This document shows positions 8,940 to 18,066 of a DNA stretch of 64,000 nt, one piece after another; the stretch's first letter is position 1; every line of letters starts with the position of its first letter. The notes under the pieces are model-generated. The model was not told where the DNA came from. It did no database searches and saw only the letters and a list, made by a program, of their open reading frames with translations. The stretch is from an uncultured Bacilli bacterium (GTDB lineage: Bacteria; Bacillota_I; Bacilli_A; RF39; UBA660), in contig CAKPMY010000003.1 of assembly GCA_934168245.1 (NCBI GenBank), positions 84,883 to 148,882 of the forward strand, written 5' to 3'. A program made the translations under genes and the position numbers.

Positions 8940-11720
8940 ATGTATTGTCCAAATTGTGGAAAAAATATAAAAGAGAGTGAAGTTTGTCCAGAATGTGGAA
9001 AACAGATAAACATCCAAAATAAAAAAGAAAGAGAAGTAGTAATAAGTGGTATAAATATAAGTGCTCAAACATCCTCCCAGCCAAAGAATAATAATCAAAC
9101 AACAAGAATAAATGATATAAAAGAAAAGATTATAAAAAATAAAAAACAAGTAACAATAGCCGTAGCAAGTGTATTAGGAGTAATAGTCATACTATTGTTA
9201 TATAATGCCTTTATAGGCTTTGAAAAATTAAGTTGGGATAATAAATATTTAGATAAAAAAACAACTTGTGTTACTCAATCAATTATTAAACTAGGAATTA
9301 AGTTTTCCAATCCTAAGAAAGCCAATTTAATAAAATACACAACAAACTGTGGAAAAGTTAAATCATCAGGTTTAAAACTATCTTGGAATTTAACTGACTC
9401 CAAAGGAAAATGCCAAATAACTGCCCGTTATAAAGGCAAGAAAATATCTAAAGAATTAACTGTAACCACCCAAAATATGGATGAAGAAGAATTGTATTTA
9501 GATTATGAAATTGATGAATCTTCAGATGAAGATTTAGACTTAGACGGTCTAACTAACAAACAGGAAAAGGAATACAATACTAATCCTGAACTATCAGATA
9601 GTGATCTAGATGGCCTTGATGATTATTATGAGATATTCACAAGTAAAACTGATCCAAATAAAAAAGATACTGACGGTGATGGTCTAAATGACTATGATGA
9701 GATACAATTAGGCCTAAATCCTACAAAGGCCGATTCCAATGGTGATGGTATAAAAGATGGCCAAAGAACTCTAACCTATAATTATAAAACAGACAAAGTT
9801 CAAATAAACATAACCGGCAAAGGAAATATAGCCAGTATAACTGCAAATGTTAATACTAATACAAAAATAACTGATAAAGTCGGTCTAATTGATAACTTAT
9901 ATACTTTATATGCTGATGCTACCATAGAAGAAGCCGAGTTAACGGTTTTCTATACTGACGAAGAACTAAAAGCAAAAGAACTAAAGGAAGACAACTTATC
10001 AATTTACTATTATAATCCAACTACTTCCACATATGAAAAAATTCCAAGTACAGTAAACAAGGAAAATAAAACAGTAACCGCAACATTAAAACATTTCTCT
10101 GATTATGTAGTTGGTGATGAAACAAAAGTAAAAGAAAAAGTAGAAAGTGAAATTCTCTTTGTTTTAGATAATTCTTGGAGTATGTATTCTGTTTCTCAAT
10201 ATGAAGAATATAGTGGAAAAAAATATTCTACCACTTTAGGTGAATTAGTAGGAAACGATCAAGAAGGAAAAAGATTCAGTCTAACAAGTGAATTAGTAAA
10301 AAGATTATCAAAAAAGAATTTTAAAATTGGTCTATCAGAATTTAGAAGAGATTATGCTAATGCTGTCTCAATAGGAACTGACTATGACAAAATAACTTCC
10401 CAACTAACCAAAATGCAAGGTAAATTTATTACTAAGTCTGAAGGTACCAATATTGGTATTGCTATAAGTTCAGGAATTGATGAATTTTCTAGTGATAGTG
10501 CCAATAAATATATAGTAATTCTTACTGATGGTGATGATAATGCCGGTCTATATTATAAAAAGAAATCTCTTATTAATTCCGCAATCAGTAAAAATGTAAA
10601 AATCTGTTCTATCGGTTTTGGTGAAGGTGCTGCTAATAGTGAATTATCAAACATTTCTAATAGTACGGGTTGTAAGTTCTATTCAGCAGCCAATGCTATG
10701 GGTCTAGAAGAATTATTTGATAATTTAGGAACAGAAGTAGATGATGGTCAAGTAGATATAGATGGTGATGGTATTATCGATGGAACCTTAATTGCCGACT
10801 CTGGTTTCATAGTAAATAGAGATGGTTTCTCATTTAAAAACTATGGTACAAATCTTGCAAATGGTGGACACTGTTATGGTATGGCAACATTTGCTGAATT
10901 ATACTATAGAAATGTTTTACCATTACAACTAGATAGTAAAACAGCTAAAAAGGATAAGTCCTATGCTTATAATTTGAGTAATAGTCATTTTACCAATTAT
11001 TCTAGTCTATATGACTATAAATTAAAATCTGAAATATTAAAATATACCTTTGGTTTTGATTACTTTGGAAAAGAAGCACCTACTGACTTAAGAGTAATCT
11101 CAAACAACAATTACATATATAAAGATGAATTTAAAAAAGAGTTAGAGGCTTCTAAAGTATATGATATAGAATTAAAAACGACCAGCCAAGCCCAAAGAAA
11201 AGAATATGATAACAAATTTAAAAAACATGAAAAGGCTTTATTAAATGAAGATAAAATGCAAACAAATTCAATAATAAATAAAGATGACAGAAATCTTCTA
11301 AATGCCATATATGCTTCATATATAAAACAGAATCAAGATGAATACTATGCATCCGGTACAGACTTTTATATATGGTTAAGAGATTTAACTGGAAAAGCAC
11401 CTATTGTAAATGACGGTAAAGCCGGTTTTATAAATGTTCTTACTCAAAGACTTCAAGCCAAAGACCCAGTTGTGCTATCAGCATTTTTTACATCTGGTTA
11501 TCATGCTATAAATGCTATAACTCTAGTACAAGATAACAAAAACCCTAATATTTATTATATTGGTGTTTATGATAATAATTATCCTGGTGAAAAAAGATAT
11601 GTTGATATAGAATGCAATAGTGAAGCATGTTTTACTAAGAAAAATAAATACTATAGTAGAGAAAAAGAAGTAATTAGAATTACTGAATCCCTAGAAAAAG
11701 ATCTAGCGTACTTTAACTAA
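8940..11720 (+). CDS. Zinc-ribbon membrane protein with Ca-binding repeats, VWA domain and C39/papain-like domain
   Basis: 926 residues. Domains in order: zinc ribbon (CPNC/CPEC, 3-20), TM (about 60-82), an Ig-like part (about 95-175), acidic DxDxDG repeats of the bacterial TSP3 type (about 195-275), a beta-domain, then a VWA domain with MIDAS DNSWS (410-414), T in SEGTN and D in ILTDGDDN. The C-terminal 300 residues contain GGHCYGM (Cys645) and SGYHAIN (His855) followed by YDNNYPG, the arrangement of a papain/C39-like cysteine peptidase. Family and activity of that last part are inferred. The start follows AAGGAGG. Confidence 0.8.
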   Translation: MYCPNCGKNIKESEVCPECGKQINIQNKKEREVVISGINISAQTSSQPKNNNQTTRINDIKEKIIKNKKQVTIAVASVLGVIVILLLYNAFIGFEKLSWDNKYLDKKTTCVTQSIIKLGIKFSNPKKANLIKYTTNCGKVKSSGLKLSWNLTDSKGKCQITARYKGKKISKELTVTTQNMDEEELYLDYEIDESSDEDLDLDGLTNKQEKEYNTNPELSDSDLDGLDDYYEIFTSKTDPNKKDTDGDGLNDYDEIQLGLNPTKADSNGDGIKDGQRTLTYNYKTDKVQINITGKGNIASITANVNTNTKITDKVGLIDNLYTLYADATIEEAELTVFYTDEELKAKELKEDNLSIYYYNPTTSTYEKIPSTVNKENKTVTATLKHFSDYVVGDETKVKEKVESEILFVLDNSWSMYSVSQYEEYSGKKYSTTLGELVGNDQEGKRFSLTSELVKRLSKKNFKIGLSEFRRDYANAVSIGTDYDKITSQLTKMQGKFITKSEGTNIGIAISSGIDEFSSDSANKYIVILTDGDDNAGLYYKKKSLINSAISKNVKICSIGFGEGAANSELSNISNSTGCKFYSAANAMGLEELFDNLGTEVDDGQVDIDGDGIIDGTLIADSGFIVNRDGFSFKNYGTNLANGGHCYGMATFAELYYRNVLPLQLDSKTAKKDKSYAYNLSNSHFTNYSSLYDYKLKSEILKYTFGFDYFGKEAPTDLRVISNNNYIYKDEFKKELEASKVYDIELKTTSQAQRKEYDNKFKKHEKALLNEDKMQTNSIINKDDRNLLNAIYASYIKQNQDEYYASGTDFYIWLRDLTGKAPIVNDGKAGFINVLTQRLQAKDPVVLSAFFTSGYHAINAITLVQDNKNPNIYYIGVYDNNYPGEKRYVDIECNSEACFTKKNKYYSREKEVIRITESLEKDLAYFN

Positions 11721-11740
11721 TGTAACTTATACAAAGAATA

Positions 11741-11777
11741 AAATAATCATATGGAAAAATCCTATGGTTATTTTTTT
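11741..11777 (+). terminator. Rho-independent terminator
   Basis: AATCATATGG pairs with CCTATGGTT, followed by TATTTTTTT, just after the VWA protein gene. Confidence 0.8.
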
Positions 11778-11904
11778 GCTTTACTGAAAGCACTTTACAA
11801 TACTCCTATCTTGAACAATAGATTGTATATCAAAATCCAACCTCCATACAAATTGTCTTTCCTATCTTTGTCATTATAATCATATACTTACTTAGGTGAT
11901 ACTT

Positions 11905-12603
11905 ATGTTAAAACATAAACTTAAATCAATAATTATAATAACTATTATAATTCTACTATCATCAATAGACTTAATAGCCGCTCAACAATTACCACTCCTA
12001 GGCATCGTTATAACAATAGATCCAGGTCACGGTGGAAGAGACCCAGGAACTATGTATGGCTCCATAAAAGAAAAAGACCTAAATCTAGAGATTTCCAAAA
12101 AACTGGAAACTGAACTAACTAAAAATGGAGCCGTCGTCTATATGATTAGAGATTCTGACATAGACTTATCTTCTATATATGATTCTAAAAAGAAAAGGGG
12201 AGACCTTTATCGCAGACTTCTAAAAATCAAGGAAAATAAAAGTGATTTATATATTTCAATTCACATTAACTGGTATGAAAACCCAAAACATAGAGGGGCA
12301 GAAGTCCTATATAATTCCATTAACCCAAACAATAAAATTTTAGCCGAATCAATAATGGAACAATTTAAAACAAATCAAAAAAGTAAAAGAGACATCAAAA
12401 AAACAAATCTTTATATGTATAAAAATACAACAGTACCAGGTGTCTTGATAGAAACAGGCTTTTTATCCAATAAAACAGAACGTACCTTACTGCAAACACC
12501 AACTTATCAAGAAGAACTATCCAAATCTATAACTGAAGGCATAAAAAATTATTTAAAAGCAATAAATAAGGTAGAAGACAATAGCATCAATTTATTTTTA
12601 TAA
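11905..12603 (+). CDS. N-acetylmuramoyl-L-alanine amidase, CwlD-like
   Basis: The start is set at the ATG at 11905, 4-5 nt after AGGTGAT; the GTG at 11896 lies inside that ribosome site. About 232 residues. An N-terminal signal/anchor helix is followed by an Amidase_3 domain: IDPGHGGRDPG (zinc His), catalytic/zinc Glu in IKEKDLNLEISKKL, SIHINW (His) and VLIETGFLSN (Glu). It cleaves the amide between muramic acid and the stem peptide. It sits directly upstream of the type VII secretion operon and might open the wall for it, but it has its own upstream spacing, so this is only suggestion. Confidence 0.88.
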   Translation: MLKHKLKSIIIITIIILLSSIDLIAAQQLPLLGIVITIDPGHGGRDPGTMYGSIKEKDLNLEISKKLETELTKNGAVVYMIRDSDIDLSSIYDSKKKRGDLYRRLLKIKENKSDLYISIHINWYENPKHRGAEVLYNSINPNNKILAESIMEQFKTNQKSKRDIKKTNLYMYKNTTVPGVLIETGFLSNKTERTLLQTPTYQEELSKSITEGIKNYLKAINKVEDNSINLFL

Positions 12604-12658
12604 AAGTTCTACGTACCATAATTCTCCCATTTACCAAGTAAATAACTCTAATTCACTA

Positions 12659-12687
12659 TTGTAAAACCCTAGAAAACAGGCTATAAT
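12659..12687 (+). promoter_or_regulatory. Promoter of the essC operon
   Basis: -35 TTGTAA (12659-12664), 17-bp spacer, -10 TATAAT (12682-12687), followed by AAGGGTGATTT and the GTG start at 12722. Confidence 0.7.
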
Positions 12688-12721
12688 TATCATAGAATAG
12701 AATAATAAAGGGTGATTTCTA

Positions 12722-15700
12722 GTGATAGTAAGACTTATCAAAAAAACTAAAATTTATAACTTTACACTCCCAACTAAAGTAGCCGGAAATTACTGGATAA
12801 CAGATAATGACTATCTAGGAAACACTAGGAATCTAATTAACGTTGAAGAATTTGATGGCCACTGGAAAATAAAAAGTGACTTTGAAACTAAAATAATGCT
12901 AGGAGAAAATGAAATAGAATCAGCAATACTAAGTGAATACAGCCTTTTCTTCTTAAAAATAAATACGGATAATGAATATGTAATATTATATTGTTCCCCA
13001 TCCATCGAACCTAATATAAACAGAGTTCGTCTAAGAGGAGACTGTGAAATAACAATCGGTAACGATCCTCAAGCGACAATCTGCTACAACTATCCTTTAG
13101 TTTCTAGGCAACAAGCACGTCTAATATATAATAAAGGTATTTGGGTAGTACAAGATTTAAACAGTAAATATGGAACCTATGCTAATAATTTAGCTATTTC
13201 ATCTAAACAATTAGAATATGGGGACATTATTTTTATCATGGGTCTAAAAATAATCGTTTTAAAAGACTCTCTTATTATCAATCGAATAAGTAATATTGTA
13301 AACTATGATCAACGTCTTCTAGAACCAGATCATCCATGGATTCAAAATCAAACGGAAATGGATAATCCCGATGAAGAAAATATTGAATTCTTTAAAGAAG
13401 ACGATTATTTCTATCGTGCTCCAAGATTTAAAACCAAAATAGAACCAATTAATGTTACTATCGATAGTCCTCCTGGTAAACAAGAGGAAGACAAAACACC
13501 TTTAATTTATACCGTAGGTCCAATGCTTACTATGTCAATGATGTCTGCAACAACTGGTATAAGTGCCTTACAGGCCTTAGCCGATGGCTCTAAAGACTTT
13601 AAAGCCGTAGCCCCATCATTGATAACAACAGGTGTCATGTTATCAACAATGATTTTATGGCCAAGTCTAACTAAGATGTATCAGAAAAAGCAAAGTCGTA
13701 AAAAAGAACAAATGCGCCAAGATATGTATACAAAATATGTAAATTCTAAAAGAACTGAAATTCAAAATGCCATGAAGGTTCAACGTCAAATACTTGTTGA
13801 CAATTACCTTCCTTTACAAGAAACTAAGGAAATTATTTTTGGCAAAAAAAGAAATTTATGGGAACGTGAAATAGATCAAGCTGATTTCCTAGACTTACGT
13901 CTTGGCATCGGTACAACTGAGTTAGCCGGAACCATTGGTTTTCCACAGCAACACTTTTCTCTAGATTCTGATAATCTTCTTCAAGAGGTCTACAAACTAG
14001 GTGCCGAATCCAGAATGCTAGAAAATGTTCCGATATCCACATCTTTTGTGGAAAAAAATATTACAGCCATCATTGGTAATGCTGAGATAAAACAAAAATT
14101 TATTGAAGGCTTAATTCTACAAATGATTGCTTATCATAGTTATGAAGATTTAAAAATAGTCTTATTAACGAACGAGAAAAACTCTAGTAAATGGGAATAC
14201 TTAAAAGTATGTCCTCATTGCTGGAGTAATGATAAAACTATTCGTTATTATGCGACTAACTTAGACGAGGCTAAAGAAATCTCTCTTGCTCTAGAGCAAG
14301 AACTACAAGCCCGTAAATATAAAGATGTAAATGGAACAAGGGAATTAAACTCTACTGATTATAAAAAATATAAACCATACTATGTAATTATCACTGATGA
14401 TTATAAAACTGTCCGTGATGTTGAATTATTAAAAGACGTCTCAGAAATGACTATAAATGTTGGCTTCAGTTTAATCGTTATAAGCCCAAGGTTAGTAAAT
14501 TTACCAAATGAATGTAAAACTTTTATCAGTATTGGTGATAAAAAATCTGGAATCTTTGAAAATGAGTTAGTTTCCAACAAACAAAAAGAATTTGATGCCG
14601 ATATTGATATATCATTAAATATGTATGAGTGCTGTAAGCAATTAGCAAATATACCAATAGATATAGCCAAAGCCAATCAAACATTACCTCTAAGTCTAAC
14701 TTTCTTAGAAATGTATAACGTTGGTATGGTAGAACAGTTAAATATTCTAAACCGCTGGAAGTCAAATGATCCAACCAAGACTCTTCAGACTGCCGTAGGT
14801 GTTGATAAATCTGGTGAATTATTTAAACTAGACTTGCATGAAAAGGCACATGGACCACATGGTTTAATTGCCGGTATGACTGGTTCTGGTAAATCTGAAT
14901 TTATCATTACTTATATCTTATCAATGGCTCTAAACTATCATCCATATGAAGTATCCTTTGTCCTTATCGATTACAAAGGTGGAGGCTTAGCCGGTGTTTT
15001 CCAAAATAAGGAAACCGGTATGAAACTTCCACATCTTGCTGGAACTATTACAAACCTTGATACTGTTGAAATGAACCGTTCTTTGGCCTCTATTCAAAGT
15101 GAACTTCGTAAGCGTCAAAGAATGTTTAATGAAGCCCGTGATAAATTAGATGAAAGTACCATTGATATATACAAATATCAAGCCCTATATCGCAAAGGCT
15201 TAGTTGAACGCCCGATCTCTCACTTATTTATCATTTCTGATGAGTTTGCTGAGTTAAAAGATCAAAGGCCAGAATTTATGGAACAACTAATTTCTACTGC
15301 TCGTATTGGTCGTTCTCTAGGTGTCCATCTTATTCTAGCAACCCAGAAACCAGCCGGTGTAGTTAATGATCAAATTTGGTCCAACTCTAAATTCCGTGTT
15401 TGTTTAAAAGTTCAAGACAAATCAGATAGTATGGATATGATTAAATGTCCAGATGCTGCTTCTTTAAAAAATGCTGGTCGTTTCTTCTTACAAGTCGGTT
15501 ATAACGAACTATTTGCTCAAGGACAAGCAGCCTGGGCTGGAGCTCAATATTATCCTGCTGAAAAAAGAAAGAAAAAAGTTGACCAAAGTATTACTTTTAT
15601 AGATGATACTGGTAATACTATTAAGAGTCTTGATAATAAGCAAAATGAAGTTCAAGTAACTTCTAAAGGTGAAGAAATTACTAATATAATAAAATATATT

Positions 15701-17293
15701 GTAGAAGAAGCCCGTCAAGAATCTGTCTCAATTCCACAACTATGGTTAGACAGAATTCCAAATTATATATATGTTGAAGATTTAAAATTAAAATATTCTT
15801 ATCCAACGAAAGCCAATAATATTAACCCAATTATTGGTGAGTACGATGATCCAGACAATCAAAGACAAAACGTTTTAACTTTACCATTGTCTTCAGAAGG
15901 AAATGCTATTGTCTTTGGTTCCGCTGGTTCTGGAAAAGAATTAATGCTATCTACAATCATCTATTCAGCAATCACTACTCATGATTCTAGTGAAGTAAAC
16001 TTCTATTTACTAGACTTTGGTGCTGAAACTCTAACTATGTTTAGAAATGCTCCACATGTAGGTGAAGTATTACTATCATCAGAATCTGAAAAAATTGCTA
16101 ACTTATTTAAAATGATTGCTCAAATAATGGATGAAAGGAAAAAAGTATTTGTTGATTATAACGGTTCTTACGATTTTTATATAAATCATGGTGGTAAACA
16201 AATACCTTTAATAGTAATTGTTATAAATAATGTTGAAGGCTTCTTAGAAATGTATCCAGACTATGAAGATGCCCTTGGTCAAATAACAAGAGAATGTCTA
16301 AAATATGGTATTGTCTTTGTTCTAAGTACTAATGGTCCGAATACAGTTAGATACCGTCTACGTCAGAACTTCTCTCAAAATGTAGTTCTTCAATTTAATG
16401 ATCCATCTGACTATTCTAGTGTCCTACCTGGAGTACGTAAAAAAGAACCTTCTAAAGGTTATGGTCGTGGTCTAATAAACTTAGATGGTATTTTCGAATT
16501 TCAAACGGCCTATCCATTTAAAGAAGAAAAAATGGTTGATTACGTAAAAGTTATTTGTAATAAACTAAATCAAATATGTGACTATAAGGCAAAAAGAATT
16601 CCAATCTTGCCTGAAACAGTTAAAGTTGATGATATTATTTCATCTTTACGTGGTATCCTATCAATACCAGTTGGTGTCGAAAAAGAAACTCTAGAAATTT
16701 CTACTATTTCTTTAAAGAATACTATATACAATATAACTGGAGAAGACATTACCTCTCTCCAACCATTTATACTTGGTCTAACTAAAATGATAACTAAAAT
16801 TCAAAATAGTAAATGCCTAGTATTAGATGCTCTAAGTATTCTAACTGATAATCCTCCATCTGATGTTGAATATGATATGGGAAATTGTACTATAGGAGTT
16901 GACAAAGTCTTAGAAACTATCTCAGCAAAGCAAACAACTCCTGATGAAAATCCAGTAGTAATAATCATGACTGGTATCTCATCTTTACTATCTAAACTAG
17001 ACTCTGTTAAAAAGGCCTCTTTCACAACTGCTATAACTGAAGCCTCTAAGTTAGGTACAATTAAATTTATTTTAATAGAAACTATTGATAATATTAAGTC
17101 ACTTAATTACGAACCTTGGTACAAAGCCAATGTTGATTTATCTGAAGGTATCTGGGCTGGTAATGGTCTAGGTAACCAATTCACTCTAAAAGTAACAACA
17201 AATTCTCGTCAATTAAGAACAGAACTAGAGCCAAACTTTGGTTATACTATTGCTAAAGGTAAAGCAGCAGTTGTTAAATTATTAGAAGAATAG
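12722..17293 (+). CDS. essC: Type VII secretion system motor ATPase EssC
   Basis: 1523 residues with a GTG start 7 nt after AAGGGTGA. A beta-rich N-terminus is followed by an FHA-like domain at about 100-180 (ITIGND, SRQQARL, LNSKYGT), two membrane segments at about 260-315, a linker, then FtsK/SpoIIIE ATPase modules. Module 1 has Walker A GMTGSGKS (718-725) and Walker B-like FIISDEFAELKD. Module 2 has GSAGSGKE (1066-1073). A third C-terminal module lacks a Walker A. This matches EssC/YukBA of Firmicutes T7SSb, the membrane motor that exports WXG100/LXG proteins. It is followed closely by yukD/esaB and two small genes. EssA, EssB, EsaA and WXG100 genes are not in the window. Confidence 0.95.
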   Translation: MIVRLIKKTKIYNFTLPTKVAGNYWITDNDYLGNTRNLINVEEFDGHWKIKSDFETKIMLGENEIESAILSEYSLFFLKINTDNEYVILYCSPSIEPNINRVRLRGDCEITIGNDPQATICYNYPLVSRQQARLIYNKGIWVVQDLNSKYGTYANNLAISSKQLEYGDIIFIMGLKIIVLKDSLIINRISNIVNYDQRLLEPDHPWIQNQTEMDNPDEENIEFFKEDDYFYRAPRFKTKIEPINVTIDSPPGKQEEDKTPLIYTVGPMLTMSMMSATTGISALQALADGSKDFKAVAPSLITTGVMLSTMILWPSLTKMYQKKQSRKKEQMRQDMYTKYVNSKRTEIQNAMKVQRQILVDNYLPLQETKEIIFGKKRNLWEREIDQADFLDLRLGIGTTELAGTIGFPQQHFSLDSDNLLQEVYKLGAESRMLENVPISTSFVEKNITAIIGNAEIKQKFIEGLILQMIAYHSYEDLKIVLLTNEKNSSKWEYLKVCPHCWSNDKTIRYYATNLDEAKEISLALEQELQARKYKDVNGTRELNSTDYKKYKPYYVIITDDYKTVRDVELLKDVSEMTINVGFSLIVISPRLVNLPNECKTFISIGDKKSGIFENELVSNKQKEFDADIDISLNMYECCKQLANIPIDIAKANQTLPLSLTFLEMYNVGMVEQLNILNRWKSNDPTKTLQTAVGVDKSGELFKLDLHEKAHGPHGLIAGMTGSGKSEFIITYILSMALNYHPYEVSFVLIDYKGGGLAGVFQNKETGMKLPHLAGTITNLDTVEMNRSLASIQSELRKRQRMFNEARDKLDESTIDIYKYQALYRKGLVERPISHLFIISDEFAELKDQRPEFMEQLISTARIGRSLGVHLILATQKPAGVVNDQIWSNSKFRVCLKVQDKSDSMDMIKCPDAASLKNAGRFFLQVGYNELFAQGQAAWAGAQYYPAEKRKKKVDQSITFIDDTGNTIKSLDNKQNEVQVTSKGEEITNIIKYIVEEARQESVSIPQLWLDRIPNYIYVEDLKLKYSYPTKANNINPIIGEYDDPDNQRQNVLTLPLSSEGNAIVFGSAGSGKELMLSTIIYSAITTHDSSEVNFYLLDFGAETLTMFRNAPHVGEVLLSSESEKIANLFKMIAQIMDERKKVFVDYNGSYDFYINHGGKQIPLIVIVINNVEGFLEMYPDYEDALGQITRECLKYGIVFVLSTNGPNTVRYRLRQNFSQNVVLQFNDPSDYSSVLPGVRKKEPSKGYGRGLINLDGIFEFQTAYPFKEEKMVDYVKVICNKLNQICDYKAKRIPILPETVKVDDIISSLRGILSIPVGVEKETLEISTISLKNTIYNITGEDITSLQPFILGLTKMITKIQNSKCLVLDALSILTDNPPSDVEYDMGNCTIGVDKVLETISAKQTTPDENPVVIIMTGISSLLSKLDSVKKASFTTAITEASKLGTIKFILIETIDNIKSLNYEPWYKANVDLSEGIWAGNGLGNQFTLKVTTNSRQLRTELEPNFGYTIAKGKAAVVKLLEE

Positions 17294-17305
17294 TAGGAGG
17301 TAATT

Positions 17306-17563
17306 ATGAATAAAAATAAAATATTAATATGTTTATATATTCCTCTAATTGAAAAGTCTTATGACTTATTCATTCCAATCAATAAAAAGATTGGTACAAT
17401 TAAACGGTTAATTGAAGAAGGTCTAATCGAAATAACTGAAAATGACTACGTTATAAGTCCTGAAACTAATTTTTATAGTAAGGATACTGGTCAAGTATAT
17501 GATGTTAATAAAACAGTTAAAGATACAGACTTAAAAAATGGTTCTAGAATAATTCTTGTATAG
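17306..17563 (+). CDS. YukD/EsaB-like ubiquitin-fold protein
   Basis: 85 residues, starting after TAGGAGG, 12 nt behind essC. The pattern ILICLYIPLIEKSYDLFIP, then an amphipathic helix (TIKRLIEEGLI), and a final KNGSRIILV strand fits the short ubiquitin-like EsaB/YukD fold. In T7SSb this is a cytosolic accessory, often regulating or assembling the machine. Position directly behind essC supports the call more than sequence alone does. Confidence 0.8.
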   Translation: MNKNKILICLYIPLIEKSYDLFIPINKKIGTIKRLIEEGLIEITENDYVISPETNFYSKDTGQVYDVNKTVKDTDLKNGSRIILV

Positions 17564-17572
17564 GAGGTACTT

Positions 17573-17779
17573 ATGTCTGAATATGAACAATATGTAGATT
17601 CTGTCAATAAAATATATGGCTATTTAGAAGTAATGAAAACTGTCTGGACAGATCAAGATAATCTAAGTTATTTAGATAATCTAGAAACTTATAAGCAAAT
17701 TGTAATTAATAATGCTAATCTATTTGATCCTAATAAAAAGGTATCAACTCAAGAAATGGAGGAATTAGGAAATGACTAA
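17573..17779 (+). CDS. Small helical protein of the T7SS operon
   Basis: 68 residues, starting after TAGGAGG, 9 nt behind the YukD-like gene. The sequence is predicted helical and acidic, with one Trp in KTVWTDQDN at a turn-like position and a Thr-Gln-Glu tail. It is shorter than WXG100 proteins and lacks a clear W-x-G. It overlaps the next ORF by 8 nt. It may be a structural partner or chaperone of the secretion system. No family is recognised. Confidence 0.75.
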   Translation: MSEYEQYVDSVNKIYGYLEVMKTVWTDQDNLSYLDNLETYKQIVINNANLFDPNKKVSTQEMEELGND

Positions 17780-17984
17780 TGATTCTATCAGTGTAAATCA
17801 AATAGCCAATGAATTAAGACAAAATGCTGCTATTATTAGAAATCTACTTCAAGGAAAAGATGCTCCTCAATTAACTGAATTTGTAGATGCCGTTGATGAT
17901 TATGCTAAATATATAGATAGTATTTTAGAACTAGAAACCGCTGCTGATAAAGCACTTCAAGGTCTAATTGATTTAAAAAAATAG
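17772..17984 (+). CDS. Small helical protein of the T7SS operon
   Basis: 70 residues, overlapping the upstream ORF by 8 nt (GGAATTAGGAAATGAC gives a weak ribosome site). It is predicted to be two helices (QIANELRQNAAIIRNLLQ and the LTEFVDAVDDYAKYIDSILELE region), a size and pattern like half of an LXG-partner or WXG-like hairpin, though no W-x-G is present. It closes the T7SS operon, which ends at the hairpin at 18038. Function unknown. Confidence 0.75.
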   Translation: MTNDSISVNQIANELRQNAAIIRNLLQGKDAPQLTEFVDAVDDYAKYIDSILELETAADKALQGLIDLKK

Positions 17985-18037
17985 AACCTTTACAGCACAA
18001 TAACAAAGTCCATTTTATTGATATAATAATCGATCAA

Positions 18038-18066
18038 AAAAGAGCTTTCACTATGAGAGCTCTTTT
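18038..18066. terminator. Bidirectional terminator
   Basis: AAAAGAGCT pairs with AGCTCTTTT between the T7SS operon and the convergent SpoIID-like gene; the hairpin overlaps the last codons of the latter. Confidence 0.8.
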
